The position numbers and the translations under genes were made by a program. A DNA stretch of 64,000 nucleotides from Porpolomopsis calyptriformis. Its lineage: Eukaryota > Basidiomycota > Agaricomycetes > Agaricales > Hygrophoraceae. How positions within the stretch are numbered: the stretch's first letter is position 1; every line of letters starts with the position of its first letter. A model generated the notes under the pieces. That model searched no databases. It saw nothing but the letters and a program-made list of their open reading frames with translations, and had not been told where the DNA came from. The stretch lies in the NCBI GenBank assembly GCA_951640195.1, contig OX621164.1, positions 1,407,098-1,471,097 on the forward strand. Reading direction: 5' to 3'. Below, in pieces: positions 20,331 to 31,600 of this stretch.

Positions 20331-22990
20331 CTGTAGCACCCAATGCATAGTCTGAGGCATCAGTTTCCACACAGAGTAAGTCATCATCATTGGCGATGGA
20401 GAGAATGGGAGAAGTTGTAATGATCATTTTCAGGGCGTCGAAGGCGTCCTGGCATTCAGTAGTCCAGTCGAAAGGAGTGTTTCTGGTTAATGTATTAAGG
20501 GGTCGAGCAATCCCTGCGAAGTGATAGATGAATTGACGGTAGAAATTACAGAATCCAAGGAAGGCTTGGACGTCTCGCTTGCATTCGGGAGTTGGCCAGT
20601 CGGTGATCCCTTGAACCTTGACGGGGTCCATTTTGACGTGACCTTCAGACACAATAACACTGAGGTATTCCACTTGGCATTGATCGAAATCGCACTTCTC
20701 AGGCTTGAGGTAGAGCTTGTGTTCATGAAGTGTAGTCATAACTTCATAAACATGTTGGTGGTGTGTTTCGAGATCTTTGTTGAAGATGAGAATGTCATCT
20801 ATGTAGACTAAGACATGTCCTTCAATGATTTGGATGTGGAAGATGTCGTTCATCATGTTTTGGAATGTTGCAGGCGAGTTGGTGAGACCGAAGAACATGA
20901 CAAGAGGTTCGAACAAGCCGCAATTGGTTCAGAATGCAGCTTTGTGTTCATCTCCTTCCTTGATTCGTACATTGTTGTATCCCCAGCGAACATCTAGCTT
21001 GGTGAAGTAGCGGGCATTCTGTAGGGTGTTAATCAATTTGTTGATCAGAGGGAGGGGGTATCTGTTCTTGACAGTCATGTCGTTGAGCTTCCTGTAATCC
21101 TGGATGGGGCATAGTCGACCATCTTTCTTCTTGATGAAGAAGAATGGGGAGGCAATAGGGGAAATAGATTTTCAAATTCATCCAGTGCGGAGGTTCTCTT
21201 CCAAGAACTTGTCCAACTGAGCGCTGATATGACCCCTTGGTCCCCTGAGGTCTGGAGGACATGTTCCATATATCTATGTGATCCCCCAGACGTCTACTAC
21301 ACTACTACGATGTCCCCGACTACGCGATTCGGCTTCCTGTCCAGCGATTTATCTCTGAATGCTTCGGATTTCTGCGAATTTCTTCGAATTCTCTGATCCT
21401 TCGATTCGCATTCGCAGCTCATATCAAAGGATGCATCTGATAGCCAGACGTCCATTGTGTAGATCCTCATCGTTTCCATCGACCCTTTCACTGGTGGCTT
21501 CATTCAGAAGTCTCATCCCTTTACTATATAGCATATAAAGGGATCTTTGTTTTCACAGATATATTTACTTGTAGATATGTTTGTATCATAGAAAAGGAAG
21601 ATAGATCCCATCGTCCCACGTCTAGTCCTTCATGTTTGAGCCTCTTCGATCGCCTCTAGCACTCTAGAGAGTGCTCCGAATTTCCGATTTCTTCTATTTC
21701 TTCGATTTTCACGATTTCTTTGATAGCTCCTTTCTATTGTGCCTCCCATCATCTCTCAGGGCAGATCCCAGAGCTCAGATGGCTCCACATCGCATCAGCG
21801 CATTCATCCGCAGAAAGTGGGTAGACCTTACAGTCAAGCTTCTCTTTGGCTCCAGGGAGGAGTTCGATTGCATGGTCCCAGGGATGACTTGGGGGGAGTT
21901 CGTCGAAGTCTTCCTTGGTGAAGACATCCTGGAATTCATGGAGGTATTCGGGTACAATCTCTTTCTAGGTGCGGTCCTTCTTCTGGGCCTCCCAAGCCTT
22001 GATCGCAAGGTCCTGTGATTTTGTTCCCATCAAACGAATCTGAATGGTGGGATTGAAATCAACCATGAGTAGTTGATCGCCATCTTCGAGTATGAGTTCG
22101 TTAATGTCAATGGAGTTGGGGAGAGGAGAGGGATGACAGTCCGGGGGACATCGATTGAGAATCAAGGAATTGGCCTTCCAGTCAATAGAGGGGTTGTGAC
22201 TCCTCAACCAGTCGTGTCTGAGGAAAATCTGAGATTTGCCGAGGTTTGTGATTCCGAAGTTAATTCGTTCGACATGAGTACCAACCTTGAGCTCGAGCGT
22301 GACCATTTCGGAGATGGGTCCCTCGGAATTGGGTTGTCCATTAGCATTGTGTACCGGAATTGGTTGAGCAAGTTTGGTTGTATGGAGGTCGTTTTCACAG
22401 ACATACTTAATATCAATACACGAGCCTTCGCAGCCACTATCGACGAGAGTGGTAGCGAGGTGTTCGGCATGATTATCCAAGGTAGTGATGACGGTTTTGA
22501 GAGTCAGTTGATTTCTTGAGCCTGAGCCACGAACGAATACATGAGGTTCCTTGAGTTCGTTGAGGGCTCGGATGGCGTTCTCCGTTGAAAGGGCGTTGAT
22601 TTGATCGATCGTAGTTTGAGTCATCTCCAGCAAGTGGGCAGGGTGAGACCATTTTGAAAGAATGGGGATTGCGAAATTAGCCTGTTCTTTAATAGCGTTA
22701 ACGATTTCCAGAGGGGAAGAAAGAGAGTCGATGTTGATCAAATCGACAGAAGGGAGAGACAATGATTCAGGAGTGGGAGAGTCGGGGAGTTCGGGGCACT
22801 CAGTGCTCACATCTGGCATAGACAGTGGGGGACAAATTTCATTGACGGGCTTGTTGGTATTAAGTATAGTACATGCCGTTGTAGTGGTACAAAGAATGGA
22901 AAGAGGAGAAGGGGTAGTTAAAAGGGGGTCCAATACTGTCTGTTCACAATGCCAGAGTAGGCATGATTCCGTCGAATAGAGCAAGCGCAT
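20331..22990 (-). pseudogene. Element E pol (protease, RT, start of RNase H)
   Basis: It starts at ATG 22990 (MRLLYSTESCLLWHC), just after the gag stop. Protease motif LVDSGCEGSCIDIKYV, then IFLRHDWLRSHNPSIDW. RT resumes after D2 (AQLDKFLEENLRTG, stop codons, FIKKKDGRL...QDYRKLND) with an intact YIDDILIF and the RNase H start DASDYALGA, where it breaks. Closest relative in the window is H pol. Inactive. Confidence 0.88.
21225..21797 (+). repeat. Solo LTR-like element D2
   Basis: 573 bp, TGATATGACCCC...CGCATCA, flanked by a 4-bp duplication GCGC (21221-21224, 21798-21801). Removing it and one GCGC restores the RT frame of element E. It has a TATA-like TATATAGCATATAAAGG region. Confidence 0.85.
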
Positions 22991-22992
22991 TT

Positions 22993-24396
22993 CTATCGAC
23001 CATCGCCAAAATCTGGTTCGTCGTTGTCGGGGGTGGGCTCCTCGGGGTTGTGTTCCTCTGCGGAAAGGAAGTTCATCAACTCGGAAATCTCATCGGTGGT
23101 CAGTTCATGCTGAAGCACGCAAACATTGACCCTCTTGAGTTCTTGTGGGCACTCCCAATGGAAGTGTCCAGTCTGACCACAATTGTAACAGTGATTGGTC
23201 TGTCACGTCTTACTCAGATCCATTGGCAAACCCTGTCCTCCATGGATAGTGCCCGATGGTACTTGTTTGTCCTGGGGGAGGGGAGGGTGGAATCGTGGAG
23301 CGGAGGGACGGAAGGCCGGACGAGAAGGAGGGGCTGAAGGGTGTTGACAACATTCCTGATTGCAGAAACATTCCATCAGTTGGCTGATGGCCATGACTTT
23401 CTCATGATACTTGGGGTATGTGGTGGGGAGCGGGGGCGACATGTACATTTGACAAATGATGCCTTGGTTGGCATTCTTTTCGAGGATCCGGATGCATTCT
23501 TTATCCTGGCCAATGAGGCCAGCTTAGCGGAACAAGAGTTCCAACTTCACAAAATAATCTACAATTCCCAATCGTCCTTGTGAGAAGTGTTCAACCTCTT
23601 CACGAGCGCCCTGCTCCGTGGCATGGTTGGTGAAGACGGTATCTAGAATATCTGTAAAGTCTTTCCAGGGGCTGAGAGGTATGAGGTTGCCAGTGATGGG
23701 GTCTGTCTAGCCGAAATAGTTATCTATGTACTGCTGGGCCCACTCAGCAGTGATGCCTTCCTTCATGTAAGAAAGGGTGACCAGTATCATCTTCTCAGGA
23801 TCAGTAACTTCGCTGCCGCGAAGGAAGATGATGACCTAGCAGAACCAGTTCTTATAGAGTTTTCTGTCGCCATTGAAAACATCGGGCTGGGCAAGCTTAA
23901 TCATTTTTGAGACTGAGGCCATTGGAACTGTTGGTTGCGTGGGGGGAAGTGGGTTCAGGTTCGAAGGTGGTGGGGAAGATGAAGAAAGGGAAGGAGCCGG
24001 AGAGAAATGAGGGGGAGGATTTGGTTCAGGGGAGGGAGACCTTCTCGGTGGAGGAGAGTCTTTCAGTTTCCAGGGGGGTTCCGGAAGTGGTCGTTGCGGG
24101 GTGGTGGAGGTGGTCGCCTTCGTAGGAGAGGATGACAAGTGGGAAAGAGGCCGAGGTGGTGTTTGGAGGAAATGGGGATGTCCGAACGCGAAAGGTGAGG
24201 GTGTTTCTACAGGTTGCGGTCTGGGGGCAGGGAGAACAGTAGGTCTGAGAATGGCGAAGACAGAGGGAGTTGAGGGGTCGAGGATCTGAGATGAAAGTGG
24301 TGAATGTATGTCAGATGTGTCGACGGTGTCCTGGAACTCTAGTTCCTCGTCTGTGAGGCCAAAGCTTGATCGACGGGAACCTGTACAGGGAGGCGT
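22993..24396 (-). pseudogene. Element E gag
   Basis: Minus strand, entering already in frame at 24396 (GLTDEELEFQD, DIHSPLSSQIL, similar to H gag), then a long Pro/Ser-rich region, capsid (IKLAQPDVFNGDRKLYKNWF, LSYMKEGITAEWAQQ) and zinc knuckle (CYNCGQTGHFHWEC). Stops occur at about 23835, 23710, 23522 and 23202. It ends GGTCGATAG at 22993. The 5' part is lost to LTR G. Confidence 0.8.
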
Positions 24397-24755
24397 TGTC
24401 AGAGATATATTTTTTCTTTTTCCTTTGCTCGTCTGTTCCTATTTACATCAGACAGTTTACATCAATAGCCGCTTAGCCACCCAAGCTCTGCTTAGTAATA
24501 GAAGGTGACCAAGCCATATCTATATTTAGTCTACCATCACTCTCCTTATCTACATGACTCATCCATAGTCGTTACGACTCACACGTAGTCAGTATGACTC
24601 ATACTTAGCTAGTATATAAAGCTAGCAGTAGATAGACTTAGGATAAGTCTGTTTCTTTCGTTAACACCCCAATCAGTAGTCTTCCAACCCTTTAAAACCC
24701 TACACCCAGAGCCTGAAGTAAAACCTTGCGATCAACCCTAGACTGCCGTCTAACA
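24397..24755 (+). repeat. 5' LTR of element G
   Basis: 359 bp, TGTCAGAGATAT...CCGTCTAACA. TGACTCA at 24555-24561 and 24595-24601, TATATAAA at 24613-24620, AAGTCTGTTTCT at 24645-24656. Directly inside the LTR is AGAAACAGACTT (24756-24767), its exact complement, the self-priming site. Confidence 0.88.
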
Positions 24756-24887
24756 AGAAACAGACTTCCTTCTTGCTCACTCCACGCTATACAACCCCTA
24801 CTCTGTCTGGCCAGTGCTGAAGGTCTTCACCCACGAGATCAATTTCACCACCCAGACATTAACATTGATTAGGCTTGCTCTCTCCCC

Positions 24888-25459
24888 TTGTATTCCCGTC
24901 AAGCCCCCCAATATCCAACTGCCACCGTTCCACCAATGGTTTTGACTCGTTCATCATCCACTATCCCTCACCCTGCTATCCCTCTCTCCCAGGAAGGCTC
25001 TCTCCCTCCTGCCCCAGCTCCCATCCTCGACGAGACGGTTGACCCTGCCCAAGAAGAAGAACAAGAAGAACAAGAAGAACAAGCGGGTCCCTCTCACTCA
25101 AAAGGGAAAGGTCGAGCTGAGGACAATGATGAGGATGAAGAAGAAGATCCACGCGTAGCCTTTGAGATCATGAAGCAGGATTATCAACAATTGCTGCAGG
25201 TCCAACAAGACCAAGCGCAAGCGAGTCATAGAATCGAACAACAACTTCAAGTATTGATGGCCAACCTCATAGGCCCCCAACCTGTCCCTGCCCCTCTTGG
25301 GCTATTCCCACAACCTCTCCAAGCACCCCCAGTATTCCCCCAACCTGTCCCTGCCCCTGCCCCTGTCCCTGCCCCTGCCCCTGCCCCCGCCAAGATCAAA
25401 ATGAACCCTCCTGACGAATTCTCTGGTGATCCCACCAAGCTCCGCAACTTCCTGCGTCA
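24888..25459 (+). CDS. Element G gag, N-terminal part (cut by assembly gap)
   Basis: A continuous frame with first ATG at about 24933 (MVLTRSSSTIPHPAIPLSQ). It has an acidic Glu-rich stretch (EEEQEEQEEQ), a helical Gln-rich segment (MKQDYQQLLQVQQDQAQAS), Pro-Ala repeats (PAPAPVPAPAPAPA) and the start of the Ty3 capsid (PPDEFSGDPTKLRNFLR). The layout fits a gypsy gag. The rest, including any zinc knuckle, falls in the N gap. Confidence 0.7.
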
Positions 25460-25659
25460 NNNNNNNNNNNNNNNNNNNNNNNNNNNNNNNNNNNNNNNNN
25501 NNNNNNNNNNNNNNNNNNNNNNNNNNNNNNNNNNNNNNNNNNNNNNNNNNNNNNNNNNNNNNNNNNNNNNNNNNNNNNNNNNNNNNNNNNNNNNNNNNNN
25601 NNNNNNNNNNNNNNNNNNNNNNNNNNNNNNNNNNNNNNNNNNNNNNNNNNNNNNNNNNN
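25460..25659. other. Assembly gap (200 N)
   Basis: Exactly 200 undetermined bases. The left side is gag of family G; the right side is the integrase region of family I. The two sides do not belong to one element, so several kilobases or a misjoin may be hidden. Confidence 0.95.
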
Positions 25660-26198
25660 TGCCTTGGATCACCCTATTGTAGATCTCCGTCAGGTTCAAC
25701 ATGAGATTGAACCCACTAATTTCCACTCACAAATCCGAAATTCATACCGAAACAAAGAAAAACAAGTTACACTCCTTCAAGAAAAACGCAAAACTGATTG
25801 GAATACCCAAGACAATGGCATCAAGACCTTCCTGGACCGAACTTATGTCTCAAAGGACACCCCACTCCATGGCGAAATCATCACTCAATACCATAACAAC
25901 CCTCTCTCTGGACACTATGGCTCCTTCAAAACCTCTGAAGCCATATGTCGCGACTACTGGTGGCCCACTATCAGGAGAGACGTTGAAACTTATGTTCATG
26001 GTTGTGAGACATGCCAATGCACCAAGGCATCCAACTCCCTGCGAAAACCCCGCTCCATCCCTTCAATCCCCCTCCTCAACCCTGGGACACAATCACAGTT
26101 GATCTCGTAGGCCCCATACCTGAATGTCAGGGCTATAACGCAATCCTCACGATTGTCGATCATTTCTCAAAGGCTGTCAAGTTTGAAGCTACCCACAT
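25660..26198 (+). pseudogene. Element I pol, integrase N-terminal part
   Basis: The frame reads DHPIVDLRQVQ, SGHYGSFKTSEAICRDYWWP, GCETCQCTKAS (zinc finger; the second pair Cys-Cys kept). After a one-base frame change it continues DLVGPIPECQGYNAILTIVD. It stops at the H insertion at 26198 (CACAT duplication) and resumes at 33476. Closest to H pol but diverged. Confidence 0.85.
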
Positions 26199-26608
26199 TG
26201 TTACGATACGTTCATTTCTTTTCATTTTTATCTTATCTTATCGCAGTCTGTCTAATCTCATCTCATTCATTCATCACCTTCCTTATCTCGTCGTCTATCT
26301 CGTCTCTCTCTGGTCACCCGCGACCGTGACTGTCACACCTGTCACTGTCACGCACGAGCGACTTCCGCCATTGGTCGGCAATGACGCCATCCGCAGTTGC
26401 GCAGCCATCCGCAGCAGCTGAATCAGCCGTTCCGCAGATTATCGTTGAGTCGTCGGATTCAAACTCAGAAGTAGATAAGTAGCGTAGTCAGAGTTTGTAT
26501 CCTTAGTTTCGATCTCAACATAGACACCCCCCCCTTGTCATTCGACTAGGATCTTTGTTCTATCCGTTGACCCTCTAAAGCCGACCGAAAGATCACTGCG
26601 CCTTAACA
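26199..26608 (+). repeat. 5' LTR of element H
   Basis: TGTTACGATACG...CGCCTTAACA. TTATC (GATA) motifs in U3. AGTTTCGATCT (26505-26515) is complementary to AGATCGAAACT (26611-26621), two bases inside the LTR. No canonical TATA lies 34 nt upstream (GTAGATAAGT there). Confidence 0.95.
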
Positions 26609-26789
26609 GAAGATCGAAACTCACTCTTTCCCTCTGCTTTTCTCCGTAACAGTCCCTGGTCAAGATTCGTCTGACAGCGCCCGTCATTGTTTGATTCGTC
26701 AGACGAGGACCGTCGTTGTTGCCTTGGAATCCTCACCCAGGCTCCCCCTGCAGGCCAACCTCTCTCGTTCGGTGAACCACGGGTGACTC

Positions 26790-28678
26790 TGACATCCCCG
26801 CACGGTAATTGACTCGACCACCACTCTGGCCTCGCGCTCTCAATCGCCGCCCCCGCCCTACGCCCTCACTAACCCCAAGCCACACCAGGCGTCGACGTCC
26901 GAGCTCATTAGCAACGCGCGTCTGATCGCTGCCGCCGCACTAGACTTGTCGCCGACAGAGCTCGATTCTCTCACCGAACAGCTCAACCCGTTGGCCGACG
27001 AATTCTACGAACCCGACCTCGCCCCTTCTCCACCTTTGTCTCCTTCGTCGTCCTCTTCCGAGGAATCCTTTGATACCGCCCCGTCTTCTCCGATTGAAGA
27101 TCCGTCAGACCCGTCTACGCTCCTTGAAGTAGAGCCCGTCGTCCATCTTCAAGTTCGTGTTCACGTTCACCGCCCTCGTCGCCTCACAGAACAAGCCGTC
27201 ATCCCCATCATCTACGTTTTCTGACGACGTGACACGCAAGACGTACGAGAGATCCATCTCGTACTCGACCACTAGCCAACACGTCTCGTCCGTCGCGAAG
27301 GCCTTCCTACAGCGCATCGGAAACCGAAGAGGAACAAGAGTTCAAGGACGCTGAAGACCACGAGATCCACTCGCCCTTCTCGTCGCAACTCCTCCCTCCT
27401 CTTCTTCCTTCTATCTCCTCACTCGAATCAGGGCCCTCCACTTACGTACCGCGAACCCCCGTCTCATTCTCCTTCTTAGGTCTCAGACCTCGACGAACCC
27501 CTCCCCCACCTGCTGATCCACCTTTCTCGCGACCCACCTCCAAAGGGAAGCAACGGGTCACCTCTGTGGAATTTGAACCCGAACCTTCAGACCCGCCTCC
27601 TTCTGTTCCTTCGTCTCTTTCCTCCAGAAAACCAAGCCCCTCCTCTCGAGAGCCACTGCCTCTCCCCCTCGATACGGACCCTGAACTGAATCCGACCCCT
27701 CATACATCTCCTTCTCCGTCACCACCCAACAGTCCCCTCCTCGTTCCTCCAATGGCTGCCGCCGTCTCCAGCAAGATCAAACTCGCCGAACCTAGCACGT
27801 TCAATGGCGACCCCAAGACCTACAGGGACTGGTACCGACAGGTCATCATTTTCCTCGCTGGTCGCGGCATCACCGACAAGACCGAACGCTCCCTCGTCAC
27901 TCTTTCCTACATGAAAGAAGGGACTGCTGCCATCTGGGCTCAGCAATTCGTCGACGATTTCCTCAATCGGACCGATGCCCAAGGAAACGCTGTCCCCTTC
28001 CCCGACTGGGCTGACTTCAAGCTCGGCCTCGACAGAGCTTTCACGGATACCGCCTCGGAGCAACGCGCACGAGAAGAAATCGAGACTATGACGCAAGGGT
28101 CGTCATTCATCGTGGAGTACCTCGTCAGGTACGAGATGAAGGCAAAACTCGCTGGCCTCAGCCAGGATAAGGAAAAGATCCGTATATTCGAGAAGAACAT
28201 CCATCGCGACATCGTTCGCCAAATGTACCTCAACCCTCCCCTCCCCACCGTATGGGCCGACTACGTTGAAAAGGCCGTAGCCATCGGGCAACTCCACGAG
28301 CGTTACCGACAACAGGAACAAGCTCGTCGTCCGACCGCTCCTACCTTGCGATTCGTACCTCGGACCTTCCCCCGTCCTCAGCCTCACCCCGCCGAAGACC
28401 GCCGCGTCCCCACCAGGATCATTCATGGTGGACAAGGTAAGCCCATGGACGTGGACAAGACGCGTCAGGCCCATCGTTGCTTCAACTGTGGAGAGTTAGG
28501 TCACTTCCGCCGAGACTGTCCCAAAGAAACAGCCGTCATGAACATTCACACCCTCTTCTACGACATGACCACGTCGGAATTAAACGAGCTGAAGAACCTC
28601 CTTTCCGAAGAGGAGCACAGCTCGGCGAACGAAACCCCCGCCCCGGATGACGAATCGGATTTTGTCGACGGTCGATGA
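26790..28678 (+). pseudogene. Element H gag
   Basis: The frame is open from 26790 except for TGA 27222-27224, and runs to TGA 28676-28678. The N-terminal 260 codons are Ser/Pro-rich with an acidic patch (ASETEEEQEFKDAEDHE). The capsid follows (KIKLAEPSTFNGDPKTYRDW, LSYMKEGTAAIWAQQFVDDF, YEMKAKLAGLSQDKEKIRIF) with one zinc knuckle CFNCGELGHFRRDC (28484-28525). I see no upstream in-frame ATG; the first is at 27752 (MAAAVSSKIKL). E gag shares the upstream acidic block, so the long N-terminus is probably real and the start unresolved. If translation starts at 27752 the capsid-knuckle part is intact. Confidence 0.8.
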
Positions 28679-31600
28679 AGATGCGTTCCCTTCACTCGAC
28701 TGGTAGTTGCCTGCTCTGGCATAACACTGTATCGGACATTTCTCCTTTATGTATAACGACGGCGTGTACAACACCTACTATACCCGAATCCAATACCCCC
28801 GTTGTTTCTCCCTCTCCGAAACCTGTTCTGTCAGATGCACGCATTGAACGCCCCGAAATCCTCATTCCTGAATCATCGTCTCTTCCTGTCGACTTGATCG
28901 ACATCAACACTCTTTTAACACCTCTAGACATCGTTAATGCCATTAAGGGAAATGCTAATTCCGCGATCTCCATCCTTCAACACTGGTCGCATCCTGCACG
29001 ATCACGAGAGATGGTACAATCCACCATTGATGAAATCACCGCCCTTGCCCCGGAAAGTGCCATTCGAGCTTTGAACGAACTCAAACAACCCCACATCTTC
29101 GTTCGAGGCTCCAAAGGAAATCAACTCGTCCTCAAGGCTCATCTTGTCACCTTGGACAATCGTACGGAGCACACTGCCACCGCTCTCGTCGATAGCGGAT
29201 GCGAAGGCTCCTGTATCGATGTCAAGTACGTCCGAGACCACGATCTTCATACGACTCCTCTCGCTCGACCCGTCCGAGTACACAACGCCGATGGACAACC
29301 CAACACTGAAGGCCCCATCACGGATATGGTCACTCTCGAACTACGGATCGGAACCCACGTGGAGAGAATCAGCTTTGGCGTAACAAACCTCGGCAAAGGA
29401 CAAATTTTCCTCGGACACGATTGGCTCAAGACCCACAATCCCTCTACGGACTGGAAGACCGGCACCCTCGATTTCAACCGATGTCCACCAGACTGTCATC
29501 CCTCCGTTGATTCTTCCGACATCAATAACCTCACCTTGGAGGACGACGATCGTCTCCTCATGGTCGACCTTACCCCTGCCATCCGAATTCGGTCGATGAC
29601 CAAGTCGCAAGAACTCGCGATCAAGGCTGCCGAAGCTCAGAAGAAGGACCGCGACTGGAAGGACATCGTCCCCGACTATCTTCACGAATTTCAAGACGTC
29701 TTCACCAAGAAAGACTTCGATGAACTACCACCATCTCGCCCTTGGGACCACGCGATTGAACTACTCCCCGGAACCGAGGAAAAGCTCGATTGCAAGATCT
29801 ATCCCCTCAGCGTGGATGAACGTTCTCAACTTGACGAATTCCTCGAAGAGAACCTCCGAACCGGACGAATTCGCCCCTCCATCTCCTCCATCGCCTCCCC
29901 CTTCTTCTTCATCAAGAAGAAAGATGGTCGATTGCGCCCGATCCAGGACTACCGCAAGTTGAACGATTTGACCGTCAAGAATCGTTACCCACTCCCCTTG
30001 ATCACTGAACTTATCGACACCCTTCAGAACGCCCGTTATTTCACCAAACTGGACATTCGTTGGGGTTACAACAACGTTCGCATCAAGAAAGGTGACGAAC
30101 ACAAGGCCGCGTTCAGGACTAATCGTGGCTTGTTCGAACCTCTGGTCATGTTCTTTGGGCTCACAAACTCGCCTGCCACTTTCCAGACAATGATGAACGA
30201 CATTTTCCATGTCCAGATCCACCAAGGTCACGTTTTAATCTATATCGACGATATACTGATCTTCGACAAGGATCTCGAAACGCATCATCGGCATGTCCGT
30301 GAAGTCATGTCCTTACTCCGCGAACATAAACTTTACCTCAAGCCCGACAAATGCGAGTTTGACCAAAGGCAAGTGGAATACCTCGGAGTCGTTGTCTCGG
30401 AAGGTCAAGTCAGGATGGATCCGGTCAAGGTCCAAGGTATCACCGATTGGCCGATTCCGACCTGTAAACGCGACGTTCAGTCCTTCCTCGGATTTTGCAA
30501 CTTCTACCGTCGTTTCATCCATCATTTCGCCGGTATTGCCCGCCCCCTTAATGTCTTAACTGGTAACACTCCTTTCGAATGGACTGATCAATGCCAGGGC
30601 GCTTTCGACGCCCTCAAAACTATCATTACTTCCGCTCCTATTCTTTCTATCGCTAATGACTACGACTTACTCTGCGTCGAGACTGACGCTTCAGAATACG
30701 CTTTGGGCGCTATACTCTCGCAAAAACAAGAAAACATCTGGAAGCCCATCGGATTCCTCTCGAAGTCCTTCAGTCCCACGGAACGAAATTACCAAGTCTA
30801 CGATCGCGAACTTCTCGCAATAATGGCCGCTCTTCAGGAATTCCGCAAGCATCTGCTGTCCGCAAAGCAGGTTTTTGAGGTTTGGACTGACCACGCCAAC
30901 CTCCAGTACTTCAAGAAGCCGCAGAAACTCAACAGACGTCAAGCTCGCTGGCTCACGGAGCTGCAGGACTTTCATTTCACCCTTCATCATGTCGCTGGTA
31001 AGGCCAATTCGAAGGCTGACATCCTGTCGAGACGACCAGGATTTGAGAGGGGGGTGGACGATAACGACGACACAATTCTTTTGCCCGACTCTCTTTTTTC
31101 TGTCGATTCTCACCCTATCGTAGACCTCCGACCGGTTCAACTCGATGTCGAACCCGACCACCTTCGCTTACGCATCAAGAATTCCTACCGGAACCAAGAA
31201 GATTCCGTCACACTCCTTCAGAAAAAACAAGAAAACGATTGGAAGACTCAAGACGATGGTATCCTCACCTTCAATGATCGGATTTACGTCTCTGTCGACA
31301 AACCCCTCCATGGCGAGATTATCTCTTGGTATCACGACAATCCCTTGTCCGGACATTACGGTCCCTTCAAGACCACCGAAGTCCTTTGTCGTGACTACTG
31401 GTGGCCCACCATCCGTCGAGACGTGAAACAGTACATCTCCGGTTGTGAGACTTGCCAACGCACCAAGGCGTCTCGTCTACCTACGAAGACCCCGCTTCAC
31501 CCATTCGATCCCCCGACTCGCCCTTGGGATACGATCACCGTCGACCTCGTAGGACCGATCCCCGAGTGTCAGGGCTACAATGCCGTCCTGACCATTGTCG

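Larger units (their letters stand above)
20331..24396 (-). mobile_element. Gypsy element E, truncated at both ends
   Basis: Minus-strand gag (22993-24396) and pol (20331-22990) of the H/I type family. The 5' end is cut by LTR G at 24397, and the 3' end stops inside RNase H. D2 interrupts RT with a 4-bp duplication GCGC. There are several nonsense codons in gag and RT. No LTR of its own is visible. Confidence 0.85.

Noticed and set aside
26790..27224. Independent small gene upstream of H gag (acidic Ser-rich ORF).
   Set aside because: It is in frame with gag across TGA 27222, and element E gag shares the acidic block of the continuation, so it is more likely the gag N-terminus.
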